Below, piece after piece: positions 20,991 through 31,559 of a stretch of 64,000 nucleotides of DNA. The stretch comes from Chrysopilus asiliformis. Lineage: Eukaryota; Arthropoda; Insecta; Diptera; Rhagionidae. The translations under genes were made by a program, and so were the position numbers. The stretch is from NCBI GenBank assembly GCA_964034945.1, contig OZ035960.1:46913002-46977001 (forward strand). Direction: 5' to 3'. Positions within the stretch are counted from its first letter, which is position 1; each line of letters begins with the position of its first letter. The notes under the pieces are model-generated. The model was not told the DNA's origin and made no database searches. It worked only from the letters and a program-made list of their open reading frames with translations.

Positions 20991-22570
20991 TTACCAAAAT
21001 TTTAAAATGCAAATTGTTTGAAAATATGACTGAAATTTTTTATAATGTGTGTGTTTTTCGATCCTACAAAATAATATACATACTGCTTTGTGAGCAGTTT
21101 CTCCGCTGCGGAATTCTTGTTGTACTGGAGTGGTATTCCGTAACTTGTTTCAAGCGTTTGTTTCGAGTTAGAAGAATAAGTAGTATTCGCTGTCTCTGTT
21201 TCGGCCAATATAAATAACAGGGCGAAACAGAGATAGGGAATATCACTTTTTCTTCTAACTTGAAACAAACGCTTGAAACAAGTTACGGAATACCACTCCT
21301 GGACTTTCGGTTTTGCGCTACAATTCTCTTCTTCCCAAAGATTGGGTGAGGTCGGTTTTAGAAGGAAATTTTTTGATAGACGGCCTATTCTATGCAGAAT
21401 TCGCGATCAAAATCGCTTCAGTGGATTAAAAGATACAAGGATAGGGGTTTTAAAGTTAGGGGAAAGGGTGAATTTTTGTGGCCTGAAATATTTCTTTCAT
21501 TATTTCCAACCGAATAGCGGAAATGAGATCGAAATTGGTTCAGTGAATCAAAAGATGCAAGAAGAGAGGGTTTAATGTTAGGAGGGAACGCTGAATTTTT
21601 TTTAGCAATAAAACTTTTCTCCCGTAATATCCAGCCGAATCCCATAAACAGTACCGAGATCGGTTGAATGGATCAAAAGTTATGACGGAAGGGCAGACAA
21701 TCACACAAACTCTAATCTCAAACGCATATACCCCTCCGTTGCGTCGGGGGTAAAAATGATAGTTTGCGAAGGTGAAATTTGCTGAAATGTTTGCGGGTGC
21801 AGCTCCCGCCAACTGCCCGATTTTTTTTTTTTTCAAATTAAACTTGCATTAACTTTTTTTTCCCCAAGGGCAATATACTTAAGGCTTCTTTGTAATATCC
21901 CTAAGGTATATCTATAACACATATTAACCACAAGTGGATAGGTTATTTCGTTTCGGAAGGAAAAAATCTAAGAAATACGATTCAGAAAGTCGCCCCAAAA
22001 AATTTCCAATAAATTTTTTTTTCAGTTTACTCGTTAACACTGGCACCCAGAGAGTTGAATCGTACGTCGATGCGTCCGTCATGCGTGCGTCCGGTAGACA
22101 GTTTTATGCGGTGACAGTTGGGCACGGCAACGAATCACTTCTTCTTAACTTTTTTTGCACTTCTTCTATTAGTTTATCGTCGAAACAATTACTTTCAATT
22201 TGTTCCATACTTAAATTGCTTAAATCGTAACCAAACATTTTTGCGAAATGACATTTCCGTGCGGTGCCGCATGTAAAAGTAGAAAGTGGACCTACTCTAT
22301 GCGGTTGCCGAATCGGACAAACGCATTATTAGCAGAGTACTCATAGCAGCCCGTTGATTTTATTTTGATCGCATCGAACTGTCAACGTGACGGACGCATG
22401 GCGGACGCACGGACGTATGTTTCTGGTTCTACCTTAAATTGCGCAAAATTATTTCTAGTATTAAGGTGTACTAAAATTAGTAAAAAGTTTTCATTTCGAA
22501 GCCAAGGGCAGTTTCATTATGGCTACCCGGGTATGATCTTTGGGAATATGATTTTCTGAAATGGTTTTTT
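20980..22570. repeat. Paralogous repeat block next to gene C
   Basis: Second copy of the block found in three parts at 861-1235, 2287-2716 and 5133-5691. Here it is continuous: the THAP element and the 2.4-kb TA element are absent, so their empty sites are at about 21594 and 22016. It has its own insertion, the foldback element 21127-21299, and an extra stretch at about 21340-21430 not seen in the other copy. Confidence 0.8.
21127..21299. mobile_element. Foldback (hairpin) MITE, 173 bp
   Basis: Two arms of about 77 bp pair almost throughout: GGAGTGGTATTCCGTAACTT at the left end and its inverse at the right, with only about 20 bases of loop. The paralogous site near 1010-1025 lacks it (TTGTACTAGACTTTCG there, TTGTACT...TGGACTTTCG here), so it is an insertion. 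The target duplication is unclear (possibly one T or CTGGA). A transcript across it would be a long near-perfect hairpin. Confidence 0.85.
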
Positions 22571-25180
22571 TTAAATATTTAAAATAGAATACTCACCAAT
22601 TTTTTTAACACTTGTTCTATCATTTTTACAGAGATTTTTGGTTTTAATTATTATAATCGCTGTTAGAATTGTTGCGAGGAATAAAATCGCCAAAATTACG
22701 ATCCCAATAACAAATTCACTTATAGATTCTGTGTAGTTCTCTAAACTTTGTGCTATCACAAGAGCAATTTTGTCTACAAATCTATCGAAGAGACTCTGCG
22801 TTACTGGAAGACATTCAAATGGATCGTCTATGTTCAGGTAAAATCCCGTAGGACATTCACAAATATCCGGAGCTATGCAGTTTCCGTTGAAGCAGCCATC
22901 ACCATCGTTGCATACAGGATTACATAACTGTCGACCGTTCTCCATTGTTAGTATGTATCCGTCCCAACATTTGCAACTATCATTTCCAAGGAAAAATCCA
23001 TTTAGACATTTCTGGACGCATTCATTGCCGTTAATCATTTCGTAGCCGATGTAACATTGGCAGGTATTATTCGTACCACAAAATCCACCTTTGCAGTGAT
23101 ATTCGCACTCTGGAATACACCAATTAGGGAGATTTTCGGATAAAACGTGTCCTTTATCACATTGGCATTTTCCTTCAACGCAGGTGCCGTACATACAATT
23201 TGGAATACATTGCAAGGATTTGGTTTCCACTTCGATGTCTTCAGGACTCTCCGTTATTGTGGAAGTGCTTACAAGCTTCAGAGTTTCACTGATATTTGAA
23301 ATCGGTATGCATTTGTAAGGATCTTCTGGTATTGCAGTGAACCCTTCGAAACAGACGCAAAGATCTGGTCCTGCACAATAGGAGTTTTCACATAAATTGC
23401 CGCCACATTGTAGTTGACATATTCCATTTTGATCCTTTTTATATTCTGGATCACAAACGGAAGAATTCGGCCCGGTGCATATTGCATTTTCGCGTTCTAC
23501 ACAAAATGGTTTACAACCAGACCCGGCGCTACGATAGTAGCCTTCTTTGCAGACACAAATTCCTGGAGCGAGGCAGTTGCAATTCCGGATATCCTGACAA
23601 ACGGGATCACAAATATGGCTCGAGCTAGAGTTTTTCTGGTATCCTTTCGAGCAAGTGCAAACTTCTGTTGATGTGCAATATGCATTTACACATTCACTAG
23701 AACACTTCGGTTTGCAACCTACTTCATTATGAAATTCATATCCTTCGGGGCACTCACATCTCTCAGGTGCGTAGCAGTGACCATTTAAACATTTCGTGCA
23801 GACTGGTTTACATTCAGTGTTTGAGATTTTCACATATCCTGTGTGACAGTCACAGATATTCTCGCCCACACAATTTCCATTAATGCAAGATTCTTCACAA
23901 GTGGGATCGCAGATATGAGGGAAAAACGAATTCGATTTGAATCCTTTGTAACATTTGCAAGTATTTAAATGCGAGCAAAAAGCATTGACACATTTGGGAC
24001 TACATAACGATTCGTTGTATTTCCACTGACACACATTTCCGGAATTCTTTTCATATCCATCGTTGCATTCGCAAACTTCTGGTGCAATACATTTTCCATT
24101 TTCGCACGAACTGCAGACTGGAATACAATGCTTAGCTTCATTCCATTGGAATCCTGGTTTGCACATGCATTGATTGGGAGCGATACAGTTCCCATTGATG
24201 CATTCGGATTCGCAAACCGGAAGACATTCTGTAAGCGACTTGTGTTCGTAGCCCGCGTCACAGGTGCAGGCGTTCTGACCAACACACGCTCCATTGATGC
24301 AAGCAGGATTGCAGGTGGGTTGGCAAATTCCATGTATATCCTTGTTGTATCCTGGATCACATTCACAATTTTCTGCGGCAACGCAGACTCCATTTGTGCA
24401 TGAACTACAAACTGGTGAGCATTCTGTTGGCGTTTTCTTAGTGTATCCAGGAAAACACGCACACTCGTTGGGATTTACGCAACTTGAGTTCACGCAGCCA
24501 CCCTCGCAAATTGGAACACAACTGCTTGGAGTCAGATGTTCATAACCACTATTGCAAGTACAAACTCCTGGCAAACTGCACATGCCATTTAGACACTCCT
24601 CCGGACAATGAGGAGAGCAAATCCCTGTGGCGTCCTTTATATATTCAGGAAGACAGTCACACAATTCTGGTCCAACACAACTGCCAAATTGGCACGAGGA
24701 ACAGTACGGCACACAACTTGGATACAATCGATTGATTAAAAGTGTTTTTGGTTAATTTCTAATAAATTGTGCATTTAGGTACCTGAAATTATTTATTTGT
24801 GTATATCCTGGATTGCAAGTGCATTTATTTGGTGCTGCGCAGATGGAATTTTGACATTGTGTATCACAAATTGGGACACAGTTTATGCCATCACCAGAAT
24901 AGCCGGAACAGCAAAATGTTATTTCTTTTTCCTCGAAGACTAACTAGAAAAAAAATTATTATTTAGTGGAAATTTCTATAACATTTTAAACTTGATGTAT
25001 AAAATCTACCTTCGAAATCATCACGGGCCCTGGGACAGGACCTACCATACCTTTCTCCCATTTCTGCGCCAACACAACTGCCGTTTTTGTGCAATATCCC
25101 TTTTCGGCAAAAACTATCCGCCTCATCATCCCAAAGGATAATAAAATTATAATTTTTAATACTGTATTTACGTGCTGCAT
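22571..25180 (-). CDS. Membrane-anchored Nimrod-like receptor (gene C)
   Basis: Exon 1 (25180-25010) codes a signal peptide and a short N-terminal region with a GYCTKT motif; exon 2 (24943-24783) starts after TTTCTAG and carries the Nimrod signature CCSGY and the first NIM repeat; exon 3 (24716 down to 22597 or 22571) continues with about 17 NIM/EGF repeats, a hydrophobic membrane segment near 22650-22740 and a short basic tail. The intron joins fall in phase (57 codons, 53 codons plus 2 bases). A GTGAGT donor at 22591-22596 suggests the last exon lies further downstream and that the ILNI ending is intron read-through. Total about 790 aa. Layout (signal, CCxGY, NIM repeats, membrane anchor) matches NimC/Eater-type phagocytic receptors. 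Its 3' half is duplicated as gene A. Confidence 0.87.
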
Positions 25181-25620
25181 TGTTCAAAATAATATGCCTC
25201 TTATTCAGCAAAGCTTATGATTAAATGAAACTTTAAGTTCGTGTGAGAATTTTTTTTAAATTTTATTTCGTGGGCCGATAAGGAAATTCCATTTTTACGA
25301 GTTATCAAAGAAAATAAAACTGTTCTTCCCGTGATTGACTGCAGCTGTCACCTCCAAATATTAGTATACCCGCCTATGATTAATTGAGCGTTCGTAATTG
25401 TAAACTTTTTTAGAGATGACTCAAAATAACTTATGTAAAGTTGTAAGAAATAAATTATAATAGTACGAAAAAACTATTTCCGCTGAATAACTTATCGTAA
25501 AAATGGAAAAAAATTCTAATTAGAAAAACATGCCTGGCATAATTTAGAAGGAGAAATCTTATAAGTTGCGATAACAAAAGAAGTTTTATTTTTGTTGGAG
25601 GAATTTGTTAATTTTTAACA
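25181..25620. other. AT-rich spacer upstream of gene C
   Basis: No gene or clear repeat seen. It should contain the promoter of gene C on the minus strand; no strong core element is obvious. Confidence 0.5.
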
Positions 25621-25975
25621 GGCAATATCCTGTACGTGAAGTCCCAGCAATTTTTTTGGAATGAAAAAATTTCAAACATGAGAAAAGCTATGATTGCCAG
25701 TGACAATCGTCAAATACTCTATATGAAGACAGACAAAATTTTTATGTCGAAAAATCCATTTCTGTGAGAGATGAAAGAAGGAGTCGCCCGTTTGAGTTTT
25801 GTTGTATAGAACTGTTATGTAAAATCATATTCTAAATACATTTCGTCTTTACAATTTTTTCGATACTATGCACCGTTCCCGAGAAAACCTCAAAAAAACT
25901 TTTTCATTTGTATGTTTGAGGGGAGGAGTGGTCCAACTGAATTTTGATGTATGAATAAGTTAAAATTTTACAGGC
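25620..25975 (+). repeat. GACA-tailed dispersed repeat, diverged copy
   Basis: Shares ATACTATGCACCGTTCCCGAGAAA-like wording and the AAAACTTTTTC..TATG segment with the copies at 49960 and 29100. It leads into the GACA microsatellite. Confidence 0.5.
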
Positions 25976-26420
25976 GGATACCAGGACATGCAGACGGACA
26001 GACAGGCAGACAAACAGATGGGTAGACAAACAGCCAGATGGACAGACAGATGAACAGACAGACGGACAGACAGACGGACAGGCGGACAGACACACTGACA
26101 AATAGACGGACGGACAGGAGGAAAGACAGACAGAGAGACAGATAGACGGATACCAGAACATGCAGACGGACAGACAGACAGACAGATAGACAGGGAGACA
26201 GATAGACGGATACCAGGACATGCAGACGGACAGACAGACAGACAAACAGATGGGCAGACAAACAGCCAGATGGACAGACAGATGAACAGACAGACGGACA
26301 GACAGACGGATAGGCGGACAGACACACTGACAAATAGACGGACGCACAGGCGGACAGACAGACGGACAGAGAGACAGACAGACGGATACCAGGTCATGGA
26401 GACGGACATACAGACGAACT
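25975..26420. repeat. GACA/GACG microsatellite-like array
   Basis: Degenerate (GACA)n, (GACG)n and (CAGA)n with longer-order units of about 60-90 bases starting GGATACCAGGACATGCAGACG (at 25976, 26149, 26211). All frames on the minus strand read Cys/Leu/Ser/Val/Pro strings and are not genes. Confidence 0.9.
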
Positions 26421-26826
26421 GTCACCTAAAATACACGGATATTCCAAGCTACGTAAGAGATAAGTACTCTATTCAAGAGATAAGCGTCATCTCTAAGTCA
26501 AGGGGAGGTCTTCTTGATTGGTGATCCAACTTTCAAAATTAAATTATGCGGTGGCAGGCCTGGCAAATCAAGTCCAGATGGACAGACAGATGAACAGACA
26601 GACGGACAGACAGACGGATAGGCGGACAGACACACTGACAAATAGACGGACGCACAGGCGGACAGACAGACGGACAGAGAGACAGACAGACGGATACCAG
26701 GTCATGGAGACGGACATACAGACGAACTGTCACCTAAAATACACGGATATTCCAAGCTACGTAAGAGATAAGTACTCTATTCAAGAGATAAGCGTCATCT
26801 CTAAGTCAAGGGGAGGTCTTCTTGAT
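26266..26826. repeat. 308-bp tandem duplication with filler DNA
   Basis: Positions 26266-26518 and 26574-26826 are essentially identical (offset 308). Between them 26519-26573 is a 55-base patch that matches 27783-27837 inside the Helitron helicase on the same strand. TGAT at the left junction is shared by both sources. It marks a repair event that copied a nearby template. Confidence 0.9.
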
Positions 26827-27064
26827 CTAGATTCTAGGGCGTTCAAAACTGCTGAAACGAAGTCTTGCTCCATCTGCAATAATGCCGAAGTCGACAATAT
26901 GTATCATTTCATAGCACGTTGTCCGATTTTTAAAAACTACAGGAAATGCTGTTTTGGATCTGAGTATTTATCGGAAGAAGAATTTTATACGTATCTTAAT
27001 GGAAAATGTTATGAGAAACTTGCTGCCTATGTAATAAATGCCCTTAAATATAGAATACTAGGGG
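26730..27064 (+). pseudogene. C-terminal fragment of a LINE reverse-transcriptase ORF
   Basis: In frame on the plus strand: LKYTDIPSYVRDKY, then SRAFKTAETKS and a zinc-finger-like CSICNNAEVDNMYHFIARC followed by PIFKNYRKCCFG, ending near YRILG. CxxC..H..C after the polymerase is typical of the ORF2 tail of several insect non-LTR elements. The part before it has been lost and replaced by GACA repeats. A truncated partial copy of the first part lies at 26424-26518 through the 308-bp duplication. Confidence 0.65.
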
Positions 27065-27200
27065 TTGCGCCCCGAACCGCTTCGCGGTTCATCCCCCACC
27101 CACAGGTCGGCCTTCGGCCTCCCTGTCCACGTCGGCCTCCCCCCCCAAAACTCGGCCTTCGGCCTCGGATCATACGCTGCCAACGGCCGCGCGTCTAATA
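27065..27200 (+). other. GC-rich hairpin-bearing 3' region of the LINE fragment
   Basis: Strikingly GC-rich compared with its surroundings. It holds perfect small hairpins: GAACCGC-TTC-GCGGTTC and two CGGCCTTCGGCC units, then CGGCCGCGCGTCT, a string also found at 10875 in another repeat. Such hairpins are common in 3' UTRs of non-LTR elements and may be the recognition structure. Confidence 0.6.
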
Positions 27201-27390
27201 ACTTTATCAATACTTAGATATTAATAGATCAAAAATTTTTTGATGATACCCCAGAAGGAAATGAAGTTTTTAAAAAGTGCTAAACTGGACTGTCGGATGA
27301 CATATTGATGGTAACCGACAAAAACAACGCATTGACAACATAAACTCTAAAAATTGTACATCTATTAATAAGAATAATGTAAATAATAAT

Positions 27391-28990
27391 TTATTGCAAT
27401 GCCAAAGTGTGGACAATATTTTTTGTTTCTCCATTTTCGGCATATACAAACAAATCGTTGGGCTTACCAACTCTGGAGCAGGCTACATATAATTGGCCAT
27501 GAGCGAAACACGAATTTCCCAAATCCAAGCTGTAAACTTGCATCGACTGACCTTGAGATTTGTTGATCGTGATAGCATATGCCAGACGAATTGGAAATTG
27601 CAAGCGTTTAAATGCAATTGGACTATCTGTGGGAATCATCGGGATTCTTGGCAATAAAATATGCTCTCCTTTGAACTTGCCATTGATAATAGTCGATTCA
27701 ATAATGTTACCCAATAATTTCTTCACAACCAACCGCGTTCCGTTACATAATTTTGGTGGATTTAGGTTTCGTAAAAGTATGATTGGTGATCCAACTTTCA
27801 AAATTAAATTATGCGGTGGCAGGCCTGGCAAATCAAGTGAATTTAAAAATTCATTTGGGAAATTCACTCCTTCATCTTCTTCAATCACTGTATCAATTGA
27901 CTTGAATGAAAATGACTGAGATTCCAACATGTTTTGAATGTAGATATTTATGGCATCAACATCAAAATTTTTTGCTGCTAAAATTGTCCTTTCACTCAGC
28001 CATTGATGATTGTTGATATTATCTTGAATGTTTGGAAACACATTATGAATTAATGCATCTCTAGATGGCACAACGACACAAAAATTATCTGGTAACTTGA
28101 TTTTTTGGCTCATTGGATTTATATTAATTTTGCCTTCTCCAATATCACGCAATTGTTTTGAGAATATCATTGCAGATGGGTCATTTTGAAGTTGGACACG
28201 CATGTTGATTGATAACTTGAATTTGTGAACACTGCTCCACAGTGATGAAGCTTTGAAACAGGCATTTATTTCATCAGCATAGGTGGAACGTGGAATAACC
28301 GGAAGTGTTTGTCGAAAATCTCCTGATAAAAAAATGAGAGTACCGCCAAAAAGTCTATCGTAGCCTTTCAAATCTTTCAATGTACGATTTAAAGCTTCTA
28401 ACGAATGTTTATGTGCCATTGTACATTCATCCCAGATTATAATTTGGCATCTTTTAAGAACGTCAGCCATACCTGAATGCGATTTAATATTACATACTGC
28501 ATTTTCATTTGTCTGAATATTTAACGGTAATTTAAGTGCAGAAAGAGCAGTCCTTCCGTCATCCAATAAAGTAGCCGCAATACCTGATGAAGCGATGGCC
28601 AAAGCAATATCACCTGGAGAACGTATTTTAGCCAAGATGAGGGAAATTAAAAATGTTTTGCCAGTACCACCTGGAGCATCCAAAAAGAAGAAACCGCCTT
28701 CTTTTGCAGCGACTGCAAGCATTACCGAATCAAAAATTAATTTTTGTTCTGCCAATAACTGTGGTTCATGTGTTTGAATGTACTCAATCAAATCATCAAT
28801 AATGTAGGATTGTTCCCGCTGTAAATCACGATTAAATAAATCACTTGCCGGACGATTTGGTGATGGTAATCCCAATGTAATGAGTGATTCATTTGAAATA
28901 ATCAGGCATAAGTCTTCCAATTTTATTAATGCTTCATTATACATTGCTGGTGTATAATTTAAAAATGCATTTCCGTGAATTATACGTTTT
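27391..28990 (-). pseudogene. Helitron helicase (Pif1-like), N-terminally truncated
   Basis: Open minus-strand frame of 517 codons from ATG at 28944, with in-frame sequence to about 28985. Motifs: Walker A APGGTGKT (residues 90-97), Walker B IIWDECTM (about 169-176), SGDFRQTLPVIP, and the C-terminal VACSRVGKPNDLFVYA end typical of Pif1/Helitron helicases, where it stops naturally. The HUH replication initiator that should precede the helicase is missing and an in-frame stop lies just upstream of 28990, so only the 3' half of the Helitron protein survives. No CTRR end with hairpin was recognised downstream. The helicase part itself is undamaged. Confidence 0.85.
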
Positions 28991-29039
28991 TAAAAATACC
29001 ACACTTCATAACAATATTTCAAACAAATAATTATTAAAA

Positions 29040-29840
29040 AATTACTAATACTCAGATATCAACTGCGTGTTTACTACGATTAGTGCAAAAATCGAAAAGA
29101 CCCGTTTGGTGATATTCGTATAAAAACTCGAACAGTTGATCAAAATTCCACTTTGAAGTCAAACTTTTCAATAAGATTTTTTAAAATTTATTCCAATCGG
29201 ATTTTGTTGTTAGAGAGTCTTATGAAGAATCATATATTAAGATAACTTTTGTTTTTCGACTTTTTCGATAAGATGCACCGTTTTTGAGATATTCGCAAAA
29301 AACTTTTTCGTTCGTATAACTTGAAATTTTACGCAGATTCGTAAAATGCAAGGCTAAGTTCGTTAATGGGCAGAAATGGACCATTAGGGGGGGTACCCGT
29401 CATACGAACGAAAACATTTTTTGCGAATATCTCAAAAACGGTGCACCTTATCAAAAAAGTTCAAGAACAAAAGTTATTTGAGATATGATTCTACATAAAA
29501 CTCCCATACATCAAAATCCGATTGGAGCACATTTTCGTTAATATCTAGACCCCAGCGCCACCTATCGGGTTTAAATTTTATCAACATTTTAATCTTTATT
29601 TAAGTGTTATATGTTGTGAATTTGCACAAAATCGGTCCATAAATACGAATTTTCGAAATTCGAACTCGACCCCAGCGCCACCTACCGGGGTCTTTTGCAA
29701 ACAAAAACCGATCGGAGCACCACATGAACATATGGTGTAAATATGAGGTGGATAGCTTCAGTGGTTCAGCCGTGATGATCAGACGAACATACGCACCAAC
29801 GATTTTATATATTAAGATTAATAATAAATGAATTCGCGTA
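29040..29840. repeat. Two GACA-family copies back to back, then GCGCCACCTA repeat
   Basis: About 29090-29345 matches the family in one orientation and 29345-29530 in the opposite one, giving a large inverted repeat. From 29540 follows AGACCCCAGCGCCACCTAT, repeated at about 29670 (GACCCCAGCGCCACCTACC), a motif often seen in arthropod non-LTR tails. No gene. Confidence 0.6.
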
Positions 29841-29980
29841 ATAACCAGCTCTTATTAAATATACAACGTCTCTCTTTTAATACTTTTTTTTAAACCACCC
29901 TGGCAGACAACTTTTATGTTATGCCATAACATTTCTGAGTTAAACCGAATATGTTAATGAATTCTATTTATAATAAAGAA

Positions 29981-30085
29981 ATTATTATTATTATTATTAT
30001 TATTATTACAGACGAACAGACAGACAGACGAACAGGCAGACGAACAGACAGCCAGACATACAGACAGACAGACAGACGGACAGCT
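29981..30085. repeat. (ATT)n and (GACA)n microsatellites
   Basis: ATT repeated about nine times at 29981-30008, then GACGAACAGACA-type units to 30085. Confidence 0.9.
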
Positions 30086-30476
30086 CACCAACAATGTTTT
30101 GGTGGATTAAAAAAGATCGGGGTATGCAGAAAAAAAGACAAAAAATTGAAAATAATGAAAATCTAGAAAATTTTAAATGCCTTTTGCTTCTTAACGAATT
30201 ATCTGTTTTAGTTAGTTTTTATCATTTTCGAAAGTAAATTTTAATGTTAGTTCTATAAAAAATACCATAACGAGGCAGAAAATTAGGGCAATATGGGATT
30301 TATTTCACATTTCACAACTGAATTGAATTTTGTAACATGAAGGATAGGGACGCTTTTAAAAAATGTTAAATAATTTAAAGGAAGTAAAATTTTCCACATT
30401 TTTTGTTTTACCGGTTCTTGAGTATCTCTTTTGATATTTAAAAAAATTAAGTTTATCAAAAATTTCTCGAAAACTA

Positions 30477-30878
30477 GGGTAAAATACCCAGATCTGAGCC
30501 CCCTTAAGCCTTTTTTTCACTTCATACCATCTTTTCTTTGTCTTCCGTATACTTTCTGAGAAACTTATACTTACTGGTCGAAAGTATGGAATGTTTAAAT
30601 TAAATTAACATATACATATTCCTCAACAATTTGGATAAAAAAAAGAAATTATGTGTAAATGTGGAAATTATCCCAAAATCCATTTCTGAGCCCCCCGTAT
30701 TAAATTAAGTACGCCTAGTAACTTATAGAAATAAGAATTGAATTCAAAGAATAATTGGTTTCATCGCGTTGTGAAATGTGGTTTAATCGGCTCAATCGCG
30801 CACAATTCTTGTTTTAGCCGGAAAATTAACAGGGGTGCTCAGAACTGGTGCCGGGACTCAGATCTGGATACTTTACCC
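30477..30878. mobile_element. TA-flanked MITE, 402 bp, in odd units
   Basis: Ends GGGTAAAATACCCAGATCTG and its near inverse (CAGATCTGGATACTTTACCC), with TA on both sides. Same element at 35703-36104, 41282-41683 and 47135-47536. In even units only its left part remains, up to CTTCCGTATACTT, after which the 122-bp satellite takes over. Non-coding, Tc1/mariner-like by its TA target. Confidence 0.8.
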
Positions 30879-31226
30879 TATGCGTTTTAGGAAAAATGAA
30901 CATATAACCATATTCAAAGAAAAATAAATTTCCTGTATAAAAATATTATTTGTCACATTTTTTTTGAAACTGAATATTGCAGAATAAAGTTTTGTGTTGA
31001 TCACGACTAATATTTTTTTTTATAATGAACAGTAAAATTTCAGAAAAATCGGACAAAAAATTTTTTTTTAAGAATAAAATAATACTTCTATTTTTTTTTT
31101 CAAGAGAATGGATTTTAGGGAACTAAAAATTTTCCCCGACTTAAGATTCGTGATAATCTACTTATCAGCCAAATCGGAGCAGACGCCGATTTCACATGCT
31201 TATCCGCCTAAGGTAGCAATCCCCCT

Positions 31227-31559
31227 TTGAGGGGAATTATCCCCTTTTCGGACTTGGCTATCCCCCACATCCCCCTGAACAATCCACCTTTTTTCCAAGA
31301 TTTATTTATGAAAGGAACGCAATTTTTCGAGTTTTCGGCTATTGTCAAATACGCGTTCGCTCTGCCAGGAACATCAGCACCAGTCGAACGTGTTTTCTCG
31401 GCGATCAATAAAATTTGGACAACGGAAAAGACTCGTTTACAAGTTAAAACTCTTAAATCGATTCTTTTTACCAAAAACAATAACAATCTCAGCTGTTTGG
31501 AGTTTTTCGATTATTTGAAAAAGGACAAAGATATGTTGAAACAAATCTCTTCTCAAGAA
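31227..31559 (+). pseudogene. hAT transposase C-terminal fragment, unit 1
   Basis: Carries the hAT dimerisation region: FFEFSAIVKYAFALPGTSAP, VERVFSAINKIW, TRLQVKTLKSILF. Roughly 110 codons, opened by a TTG after an upstream stop. At 31560 the frame runs into the 13-bp array, which is open in every frame. The rest of the transposase is missing. Confidence 0.85.

Noticed and set aside
25904..26733. Cys/Leu/Ser/Val-rich and Asp/Arg/Gln/Thr-rich ORFs
   Set aside because: Translation of GACA/GACG microsatellites in several frames.
26518..27198. 226-codon ORF as one protein
   Set aside because: It is a chance fusion of Helitron filler, GACA repeats, a LINE tail and the GC-rich 3' region.
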